From: CAYGZC01 sp964354225
GTDB taxonomy: Bacteria; Bacteroidota; Ignavibacteria; UBA10030; SZUA-254
Reading direction: 5' to 3'
Assembly: GCA_964354225.1 (NCBI GenBank)
Contig: CAYGZC010000059.1
Location: 1-12,150 of the forward strand
Length of the DNA stretch: 12,150 nt
Below the pieces are notes generated by a model. The model searched no databases, was not told the origin of the DNA, and worked only from the letters and a program-made list of their open reading frames with translations. Shown here piece by piece: positions 1 to 5,889 of the stretch (position 1 is the first letter of the stretch; every line of letters starts with the position of its first letter). Position numbers and translations under genes: made by a program.

Positions 1-1
1 C

Positions 2-247
2 CGGCTTGGTGACCTTATCGACACTGCAGTTGAACACAATATTATAATAAAGAGCGGATCGTGGTTCGCATATGGAAGCGACCGGATTGGACAAGGACGA
101 GATGCCGTTAAAAAATATCTGATAGAAAACGATAAGCTGGCAAAGCAGATCGACTTGGAAGTCCGCAAAAAGCTCGGCTTGATTGAGGAAGAGCCGGTAA
201 AAGCTGCAAAGCCCGAACAGGTGAAAAAACCAACGGTAAAGACTTAG
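2..247 (+). CDS. recA: RecA recombinase, C-terminal fragment
   Basis: Partial gene: 81 codons and a stop remain; the ATPase core lies upstream of the window. RecA forms filaments on single-stranded DNA, catalyses strand exchange and triggers LexA self-cleavage in the SOS response. The visible part holds the conserved end of the core and the C-terminal domain: the stretch WFAYGSDRIGQGRDAVKKYL is close to the typical RecA sequence at this point, followed by a helical segment (NDKLAKQIDLEVRKKLGL) and a short charged tail with three lysine-proline or proline-containing units. The tail is lysine-rich rather than the strongly acidic tail of E. coli RecA. recX starts 18 nt after the stop, so the two are probably co-transcribed. 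Identification is firm because sequence and neighbour agree. Confidence 0.95.
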   Translation, partial: RLGDLIDTAVEHNIIIKSGSWFAYGSDRIGQGRDAVKKYLIENDKLAKQIDLEVRKKLGLIEEEPVKAAKPEQVKKPTVKT

Positions 248-265
248 AACATCATACTTGATTCG

Positions 266-925
266 ATGATCATTACAAAAATCGAACAGCAGAAGCGCCA
301 TCCCGATAGAGTGAATATTTATCTGGATGGCGAGTTTGCTTTTGGATGGCATAAAGAGGTTATCCGAAAGTTCGGTTTACGAAAGGGCGATGATCTTCCG
401 TCTGAGATAATTGATAAATTAAATTCGACAGAAGAATTCACATTGGCAAAACAGAAGGCACTCCGCTTCTTAAGTTATAGGATGCGAAGCGAAAAAGAAA
501 TCCGGGCAAAACTTATTGAAAAAGAATTCCAAACTAAAACTGTGGATGAAGTGATTAAAAATTTACACTCTCTTGGTTTAATTAATGACTTAGAATTTGC
601 AAGTGCGTTTGTTCATGACCTTCTCTTACGAAAACCGGCAGGTCAAAGACTAATCAGACAGAAGCTTCTTCTGAAAGGAATTCAGCCATCTATTATTCAA
701 AGCATTCTTGAGAAAGATATTGCTGTTAATGAGCAAGGATTAGCACTTCAGGCGGCAAGGAAACAAATGCAACGATACAAAGCTGTTAACAAGAAAGTGG
801 ATGAGAAAAAAATACAGCAGCGGGTGGCACAACATCTTGCCCGCCGGGGTTTCGCTTGGTCAATCATTTCCCCTGTTTTAAAAAAGGTTTTTAAGAACAC
901 ACCAATTTTAGAGGATGAAATTTAA
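266..925 (+). CDS. recX: Regulatory protein RecX
   Basis: RecX binds RecA filaments and limits their growth and activity; it is commonly encoded directly after recA, as here. The 219-residue protein starts with a small beta-rich N-terminal part (residues 1-50, with IYLDGEFAFGWHKEV), then the helical repeats of the family: ALRFLSYRMRSEKEIRAKL (residues about 65-83), a second repeat with LHSLGLINDLEFASAFVHD (about 101-119), and a third with KPAGQRLIRQKLLLKGI (about 123-139), ending in QHLARRGFAWSIISPVLKKV. The length is in the usual range for longer RecX proteins. The ATG at 266 is the first in frame after recA; no good SD sequence precedes it, so translation may be coupled to recA. Expression probably follows recA, including any SOS control. 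Confidence 0.94.
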   Translation: MIITKIEQQKRHPDRVNIYLDGEFAFGWHKEVIRKFGLRKGDDLPSEIIDKLNSTEEFTLAKQKALRFLSYRMRSEKEIRAKLIEKEFQTKTVDEVIKNLHSLGLINDLEFASAFVHDLLLRKPAGQRLIRQKLLLKGIQPSIIQSILEKDIAVNEQGLALQAARKQMQRYKAVNKKVDEKKIQQRVAQHLARRGFAWSIISPVLKKVFKNTPILEDEI

Positions 926-926
926 A

Positions 927-1595
927 ATGTCTTCGGTAATCTTCGATATTGAAACACTCGCTTTACCTTTTGAGTCATTCGATCCTGTTCAGCAGGAATA
1001 CTTAATGAAATTTGCCGACACTGACGAAAAACGTGAAGCGGAAATGCAGAAACTTAATCTGACTCCGCTGACCGCACAGATTATTGCAATTGCAATGGTG
1101 AATCCTGAAACGATGGGAGGAAAAGTATTCTTCCAGTCGAACACGAAAGAGAAATATTCATCTGAAGATAATAAAGTGGAATTCACATCGGGAGATGAAA
1201 AAGATATTCTAATAAATTTCTGGAATACCATACTGCACTATAAACGCTATATAACTTTCAACGGGCGAACTTTCGATAACCCATTCATCATGCTTCGGTC
1301 GGCATTAAACGATGTCAAGCCGACAAGAAATATCATGCCGTATCGCTACGACGCATCCGAGCATTGCGATCTTTTGGATCAATTAACTTTTTATGGAGCA
1401 ATGAGAAAGTTCAATCTGGATTTTTATTGCAAATCGTTCGGAATTAAAAGTCCTAAGAGTGAAGGAATTACCGGTTTAGACCTCGGTCCACTCTACCGGG
1501 AAGGAAAATTCAGACAAATTGCCGAATATTGTTTAGGTGATGTTATAGCAACCGCTCATTTGTTTAATCGCTGGAATGAATTTTTAAACGTTTAA
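927..1595 (+). CDS. Predicted 3'-5' exonuclease, PolB-exonuclease-like (DEDD family)
   Basis: A ribonuclease H-fold exonuclease of the type described as 'predicted 3'-5' exonuclease related to the exonuclease domain of PolB'. Numbered from the ATG at 927 (222 aa), ExoI is FDIETL with D7 and E9, ExoII is FNGRTFDNPF with N113 and D117, and ExoIII is YCLGDVIAT with Y201 and D205, the DEDDy form. It should remove nucleotides from DNA (or RNA) 3' ends with two metal ions; the natural substrate is unknown. Two starts are possible. ATG 915 overlaps recX by 11 nt but directly abuts the GAGG at 911-914, leaving no spacing. ATG 927 lies one base after the recX stop, 12 nt from AGAGG, and gives a typical short N-terminus before ExoI, so I prefer it. 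No polymerase domain is present. The place after recA-recX suggests repair or recombination work. Confidence 0.85.
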   Translation: MSSVIFDIETLALPFESFDPVQQEYLMKFADTDEKREAEMQKLNLTPLTAQIIAIAMVNPETMGGKVFFQSNTKEKYSSEDNKVEFTSGDEKDILINFWNTILHYKRYITFNGRTFDNPFIMLRSALNDVKPTRNIMPYRYDASEHCDLLDQLTFYGAMRKFNLDFYCKSFGIKSPKSEGITGLDLGPLYREGKFRQIAEYCLGDVIATAHLFNRWNEFLNV

Positions 1596-1613
1596 AGTGA
1601 ATCCGTTCTGAAT

Positions 1614-2456
1614 ATGAGAGTCCACTCCTCAAAACAAATTTTATCTCAACATATAGATGAAGTCGATTATTTAGTTATCGATGTCGAGACAACCGGACTC
1701 TCACCAGAATCGGGTGACAGAGTTTGTGAGATTGGTGCAGTTAAACTCAGAGGTGGTGCAGTAGTTGAAACTTTTGAAAGTTTGATCGACCCGCAGCGAC
1801 CGATATCTGCGGGCGCTTATGCTGTTAATGGAATTTCGCCGCAAATGCTTTTGAATGCACCGATTTTTTCGACCATTGCAGAGAAGCTATGGGGAATGAT
1901 GGAAGATTCGATTATCGTTGCATACAATGCACCATTCGATGTTTCATTCATAGCAAATGAATTCCGTTTGATCGGTTATCCCGCGATAAAAAATATCATA
2001 GTAGATGCGTTAGCGATTGCTCGACAGGTTTTGCCGGGATTGGGAAAATATCCGCAAGAGAATGTCGCTCGTTTTGTAGGCATACCCTTCCCCATCAAAC
2101 ATCGAGCGATGGAAGATACTATGGTTACAACTCAGCTTTTCAGTATCTTCACTTCGATGCTCAAGGCGCATGATTGCACTACCGTTGCCGACTTACAACG
2201 GCGGGACCTCACTCATGTTCTACACAACAAACGGAAAACTATTGTCGATAGTGCCTTAGCAGAAAAACAAAATCTATGGATAAAATATCTTTCTCCGATG
2301 AACGCTGAAATCACCGACCGTATTATTACACCGAAGGAATGTTACGATCAAACAATAGGCAGAAACGAAGCAACCTACGTTATAGCTTATTGTCACTCAG
2401 CAAAAGCTGAAAGAAATTTTCGATTGGATAGGATTTTAGATTTGAGGGTAGTATAG
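1614..2456 (+). CDS. DnaQ-like DEDDh 3'-5' exonuclease with C-terminal WYL-like domain
   Basis: The 280-residue protein has an epsilon-type exonuclease domain at about residues 16-180. ExoI is IDVETTGL (D23, E25), ExoII is VAYNAPFDVSFI (N105, D109), and ExoIII is HRAMEDTM (H163, D168), the complete DEDDh set, so it is expected to be active. The remaining part is unusual: residues about 221-280 read WIKYLSPMNAEITDRIITP, then YVIAYCHSAKAERNFRLDRI, which closely follows the WYL-domain pattern (I-x-Y, T-x-R-x-I-x-P, a Y-hydrophobic-AYC strand, and R-x-F-R-L-D-R-I). WYL domains sense ligands or single-stranded nucleic acid in DNA-damage and defence regulators, so the tail may direct the nuclease to DNA. 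No helix-turn-helix is present. It follows the preceding exonuclease by 18 nt with no clear SD, and probably belongs to the recA-recX operon. The chromosomal proofreading subunit role is less likely given the tail. Confidence 0.87.
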   Translation: MRVHSSKQILSQHIDEVDYLVIDVETTGLSPESGDRVCEIGAVKLRGGAVVETFESLIDPQRPISAGAYAVNGISPQMLLNAPIFSTIAEKLWGMMEDSIIVAYNAPFDVSFIANEFRLIGYPAIKNIIVDALAIARQVLPGLGKYPQENVARFVGIPFPIKHRAMEDTMVTTQLFSIFTSMLKAHDCTTVADLQRRDLTHVLHNKRKTIVDSALAEKQNLWIKYLSPMNAEITDRIITPKECYDQTIGRNEATYVIAYCHSAKAERNFRLDRILDLRVV

Positions 2457-2461
2457 ACGAA

Positions 2462-2490
2462 CTTCACGAAAGTTTAGAACTTTCGGGAAG
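2462..2490. terminator. Hairpin between convergent genes, possible terminator
   Basis: An inverted repeat begins 5 nt after the stop of the exonuclease-WYL gene. CGAAAGTT (2467-2474) pairs with AACTTTCG (2478-2485) across a 3-nt TAG loop, and after one mismatch CTTC (2462-2465) pairs with GAAG (2487-2490). It lies between two genes that converge, where a bidirectional terminator is expected. Neither strand has a U-tract straight after the stem, so intrinsic termination is uncertain; it may instead protect the 3' end of the message. Confidence 0.5.
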
Positions 2491-2506
2491 ATATTCCAGA
2501 ACACTC

Positions 2507-3067
2507 TCAACTACGTTTATTCATCTGATTCGCTATCGCCGCGGCAGCGATCAGCTTCACTCCATCCCACCATGAGAAGATCAGGAAACCACTCGCAATG
2601 GATTCAGACCAATTATGGAAATATACCAGATTCAGATGAAGCGTACCCAAACTAAAAATAATGAACAATCCGATGAACATCGAAACAAACGACCATACGA
2701 TATTACTCCGCTGAGGAAGCAGATAACCAACAACGAACGCCGCAATCGGGAAGCTCAGTAAATAACCACCCGTGGGTCCGATAATTTTTACAATCCCGAA
2801 ACTCCAACCGGAAAATACCGGTAATCCGGCAACACCGGCGAGCAGGTAAGTTGCCATGCTTATTGTCCCATTCCGTTTTCCTAGAACTGCCCCTGCGAGC
2901 AGTACAAAAAATGTTTGTAAAGTGTAAGGCACGGGTTGATGGGGAATTTCTATCTGCGCACCAACCGCAGTTAAGACTGCAAATGCAGTTATCCAGAATG
3001 CCTGTACAATAATGCCTTGTTTTTCTATCGCAAACGATTTCAAACTGATTGTGCTTGTGCGTTCCAT
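2507..3067 (-). CDS. bioY: Biotin ECF transporter S component BioY
   Basis: BioY is the membrane subunit that captures biotin for an energy-coupling factor (ECF) transporter. The 186-residue protein has about six hydrophobic segments. It carries the family hallmarks: IEIPHQPVPYTLQTFFVLLAGAVLG split over residues 39-63, the YLLAGVAGLPVFSG stretch at about 74-87, and GPTGGYLLSFP at about 97-107. I chose the ATG at 3067 because AGGAGA lies 4 nt upstream (3072-3077); an in-frame ATG at 3100 would overlap the upstream hydrolase by 25 nt. No bioM/bioN (ATPase and T subunit) genes are in the window, so it would work alone or share a general ECF module encoded elsewhere. It starts 8 nt after the hydrolase stop and is probably co-transcribed with it. 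Confidence 0.93.
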   Translation of the reverse strand: MERTSTISLKSFAIEKQGIIVQAFWITAFAVLTAVGAQIEIPHQPVPYTLQTFFVLLAGAVLGKRNGTISMATYLLAGVAGLPVFSGWSFGIVKIIGPTGGYLLSFPIAAFVVGYLLPQRSNIVWSFVSMFIGLFIIFSLGTLHLNLVYFHNWSESIASGFLIFSWWDGVKLIAAAAIANQMNKRS

Positions 3068-3075
3068 GTGTTCTC

Positions 3076-3930
3076 CTATTTGATATTTTGTTGAATCCAT
3101 TTTATTGTTAGATCAATAATTTTGTTTAATGTTTGATAATTATCTTCATCTTGTGTATCAGCATTGTAAAGATGCCCGACGTGGTCGAGTAAAATTAAAT
3201 CTGCCAACGACTTATTTGCAGCCGCAAACAAATTCTCTGATTCATGTGACGGAACTGTTACATCTGTTTTCCCGTGGAGCAACAACCAAGGGATTTGAAT
3301 TCGGCTCGCTGCTGTTTTTAAATCGAGCTTCACTCGATTGCTTTTTAAATCCTTTAATAAATCTATCCCCAATCTTAACGGGCTTACCGATGAATCTTTC
3401 GCGAGCGGCAAATAACCTATGTTCTTCCATCTTTCTTTTTGATGCTGAGTCCAGCGATCAAATGTATCGATTGTTGACCAAGTTATCAATCCCTTCACAC
3501 GTGCATCAACTGACGCGTGAAGAAGTGCAATCCCACCGCCGCGAGAATGACCGAGCATTATGATCTTAGATCTGGCAACAATTCCACCACCAACTTGTCC
3601 ACTCCACACTGCATCAACCACCACTCGCAAGTCATCGAGTTCTTTCGAAAAAGTATTCCGCTCGAATTTTTCGAATTCCTTTATCCGATCTCCATCTCCC
3701 CTCACTCCATCGTGTGAAAAATTGAAGCTCAATGCAACGTAACCGACATTAGCTAAACGCTCGGCTACGAAAGGAAAAAATCCCCAATCCTTGAATGCCA
3801 TAAAACTGTGGCAAACTATGATGATTGGTTTTTCTTCCAAAGTGTGCCGAAACCTTAAATTGCCACGAATTGGTTCACCCTTTTCATTGTAAAGCGTGAA
3901 GTATTCGTGGATAATGCGGTTTTCGGTCAT
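3076..3930 (-). CDS. Alpha/beta hydrolase family protein
   Basis: A serine hydrolase of the alpha/beta fold with unknown substrate. Numbered from the ATG at 3930 (284 aa), the nucleophile elbow is LGHSRGGG with S129; the likely acid is D223 in LLHGKTDVTVP and the likely base is H253 in LDHVGHLY. The oxyanion region follows IIIVCHSFMAFKDWGF (about 36-51). There is no signal peptide, so it should be cytoplasmic. The frame is open to an ATG at 4005, adding 25 residues that do not look like part of the fold. A promoter-like sequence (TTGACT, 17 nt, TATTTT) ends 7 nt before ATG 3930, which supports the shorter form with a leaderless mRNA; the longer form remains possible. bioY follows 8 nt downstream. 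A role in biotin metabolism, such as ester cleavage, can be imagined from context but there is no direct evidence; the protein is not an obvious BioH. Confidence 0.8.
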   Translation of the reverse strand: MTENRIIHEYFTLYNEKGEPIRGNLRFRHTLEEKPIIIVCHSFMAFKDWGFFPFVAERLANVGYVALSFNFSHDGVRGDGDRIKEFEKFERNTFSKELDDLRVVVDAVWSGQVGGGIVARSKIIMLGHSRGGGIALLHASVDARVKGLITWSTIDTFDRWTQHQKERWKNIGYLPLAKDSSVSPLRLGIDLLKDLKSNRVKLDLKTAASRIQIPWLLLHGKTDVTVPSHESENLFAAANKSLADLILLDHVGHLYNADTQDEDNYQTLNKIIDLTIKWIQQNIK

Positions 3931-3937
3931 CCTGCAT

Positions 3938-3966
3938 AAAATACGAAATCCTACCTCCTCAGTCAA
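3938..3966 (-). promoter_or_regulatory. Candidate sigma70-type promoter for hydrolase-bioY
   Basis: On the - strand, TTGACT (3961-3966) matches the -35 consensus at five of six bases, and TATTTT (3938-3943) matches the -10 consensus at four of six, with the ideal 17-nt spacer. The -10 box ends 7 nt before the ATG at 3930, so a transcript would start at or very close to that A, giving a leaderless message. It would lie inside the coding region if translation began at 4005. Only the match and spacing are seen; activity is inferred. Confidence 0.4.
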
Positions 3967-4087
3967 GAAAAAATCTTTTCCCCTCATTTCAGTTGAGTCT
4001 ATCATTTATTTTTCTTATTTTCTCAAACCATTAAAATTAGATATTTGAAAAAACTGTAATCATAACAACACTAAAGGTTTACTGATT

Positions 4088-5725
4088 ATGTCAATACAAA
4101 AAGAAAGATGGGGTTCGAGGGTCGGACTTGTATTAGCAATGGCAGGCAATGCCGTCGGGCTTGGAAACTTCCTGAGATTCCCAGCACAAGCAGTTCAAAA
4201 TGGTGGTGGTGCATTCATTATTCCATACCTCGTATCATTTGTCCTAATGGGAATTCCTCTCCTCTGGATTGAGTGGGCAATCGGCAGACATGGAGGGAAA
4301 TATGGTTATCATCACACACCCGGTATGTTCGATGCGATGGGTAAATCAAAACTACTTAAGTACATCGGTGTGTTTGGGTTATTCAACAACCTTGCCATCG
4401 CTGCTTACTACTGTTACATTGAATCGTGGACACTTTCTTATGTGTGGCATTCCATCAGTGGATCATTTTCCGGGAAGACTGCCGAGCAGGTATCTCTTTT
4501 CTTCAGCCAATATTTAGATATCGGCACAGGAAAGTTTTTCAACGTCGCACCCGAAGCGTTTATATTCTTCTTGATTACACTCGGACTTAATCTATGGATC
4601 CTCTCAAGGGGTTTAAGTAAAGGGGTCGAAATGGCAAGCAAGATTGGAATGCCACTTCTCATTATCTTCGGAATTTTCCTTGCAATCCGGGCATTAACAT
4701 TAAATGCGGGCGAACACGGTGCCGCATTTGATTCTTCAGTTGGTATGAATTTCCTCTGGACACCGCAATTCGATTCACTCTCGAATCCTAAAGTGTGGTT
4801 GGCAGCAGCAGGACAAATATTCTTTACACTTTCTTTAGGGATGGGTTCAATTCATTGTTATGCTGCCTATGTAAAAGAGCGCGATGATATCGCTTTGAAT
4901 GCAGCTTCTGCAGGATGGATGAATGAATTTGTGGAAGTTTTGCTAGGTGGCTCTATCATCATACCAATTGCAGTTGCATATTTAGGATTAGATTGGATAC
5001 AAGCTAATGTTGGTTTTGAAATGGGTTTTCGCACAATGCCTACACTCTTTCAGAATTGGGGACCAATCCTCGCGGCACTTGCCGGCGTGGCATGGTTCGG
5101 ACTTCTATTCTTTGCTGGCATAACAAGTTCACTCGCAATGGGACAACCTGTGATGGCGTTTATTCAAGATGAATTCAAGACTACGCGAAATCGATCTGCT
5201 ATGATTTTTGGGATTACCACATTTTTGTTGGCTCTCCCTTGCGTCTTTTTATACGAAGCAGGTGCTTTCAATGAATTCGACTACTGGGCGGGAACATTTT
5301 CGCTTGTTGTATTCGCATTATTGGAGTCAATTGTATTCTCATGGGTATTTGGAATAGATAAAGGATGGGAAGAGATCAATCGTGGTGCAGATATCAAAAT
5401 TCCAAATTTCTTCAGGTTCGTGATAAAATTCATTACACCTCTCTTTCTGCTTGCAGTCTTTATCGGTTCGCTGGTAAAGCCCGCAAATGGCGAATGGGTT
5501 GGAGAATTAAAAAATCTTTTTAGTGGAAGTGGATGGTCGCTTGCACCCGATAGTGTAATAGGAACAATATTTAATATTGGCATTACCGACACACGATGGT
5601 TCATCGACGGAACACCTACAAATGTTTTTGTGATCGATATGACAAGAATTCTTATACTTCTCACATTTGTTGGAATCGGTATTACCATTTCATATGCATG
5701 GAAACGAAAACAACAACCAGTTTAA
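4088..5725 (+). CDS. LeuT-like Na+-dependent amino-acid symporter (NSS/SNF family)
   Basis: A 545-residue inner-membrane symporter that takes up an amino acid with Na+. It resembles Aquifex LeuT closely from its N-terminus. The TM1 motif GNAVGLGNFLRFP spans residues 20-32 and holds the Na+ ligands A22 and N27 and gate residue R30. E62 (IEWAIGR) and Y108 (YYCYIESWTL) match the LeuT substrate site. FFTLSLGM at 245-252 keeps the LeuT F253, T254 and S256 equivalents but has M252 where LeuT has F259, so the side-chain pocket may differ. N279, and A343, T346 and S347 in AGITSS, complete the sodium sites. E283 occupies the LeuT E290 position, predicting chloride independence. Twelve spans are expected, with a long loop (about 462-510) before the last. 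AAAGG lies 9 nt before the ATG. A MetS-like subunit gene follows 12 nt later, so methionine or alanine are possible substrates. Confidence 0.93.
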   Translation: MSIQKERWGSRVGLVLAMAGNAVGLGNFLRFPAQAVQNGGGAFIIPYLVSFVLMGIPLLWIEWAIGRHGGKYGYHHTPGMFDAMGKSKLLKYIGVFGLFNNLAIAAYYCYIESWTLSYVWHSISGSFSGKTAEQVSLFFSQYLDIGTGKFFNVAPEAFIFFLITLGLNLWILSRGLSKGVEMASKIGMPLLIIFGIFLAIRALTLNAGEHGAAFDSSVGMNFLWTPQFDSLSNPKVWLAAAGQIFFTLSLGMGSIHCYAAYVKERDDIALNAASAGWMNEFVEVLLGGSIIIPIAVAYLGLDWIQANVGFEMGFRTMPTLFQNWGPILAALAGVAWFGLLFFAGITSSLAMGQPVMAFIQDEFKTTRNRSAMIFGITTFLLALPCVFLYEAGAFNEFDYWAGTFSLVVFALLESIVFSWVFGIDKGWEEINRGADIKIPNFFRFVIKFITPLFLLAVFIGSLVKPANGEWVGELKNLFSGSGWSLAPDSVIGTIFNIGITDTRWFIDGTPTNVFVIDMTRILILLTFVGIGITISYAWKRKQQPV

Positions 5726-5737
5726 GAGGAAAATAAT

Positions 5738-5884
5738 ATGACGACAACTGCATTAACTATGATGTTATCCGCATGGGCAGTGATTTCTTTTTTCACTATC
5801 CGATTTTTTATAAAAGTATTGCGAACACCACCGAAACCAGAACCGGATTCTTATGGCGACAACGATGACGTGAAGAGACCGTAG
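5738..5884 (+). CDS. MetS-like small subunit of an NSS amino-acid transporter
   Basis: A 48-residue protein between two transporter genes. It begins MTTTALTMMLSAWAVISFFT, has one membrane span (about residues 5-27), then a basic stretch (IKVLRTPPKPEP) and an acidic, polar tail. This shape, size and place, directly after an NSS symporter, match the 'methionine/alanine importer small subunit' family known from Corynebacterium MetPS, where the small protein is needed for transport by the large one. AGAGG lies 9 nt before the ATG, an SD better than those of most genes here. It starts 12 nt after the symporter stop and ends 5 nt before the APC permease ATG. Real coding is supported by the SD, the tight fit and the family-like sequence. 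The partner is probably the LeuT-like protein; the exact substrate is not shown. Confidence 0.82.
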   Translation: MTTTALTMMLSAWAVISFFTIRFFIKVLRTPPKPEPDSYGDNDDVKRP

Positions 5885-5889
5885 CACTC

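Noticed and set aside
989..1231. Open frame on the - strand inside the PolB-like exonuclease gene
   Set aside because: It lies wholly inside a gene with complete catalytic motifs and shows no domain or SD of its own.
3129..3742. Several + strand open frames opposite the alpha/beta hydrolase
   Set aside because: They are antisense to a gene with a full catalytic triad, have low-complexity, Ser/Pro-rich products and overlap one another.
4006..4087. Possible + strand promoter for the transporter operon
   Set aside because: TTGAAA and several TA-rich hexamers are present, but no pair has acceptable spacing and match, so none is called.
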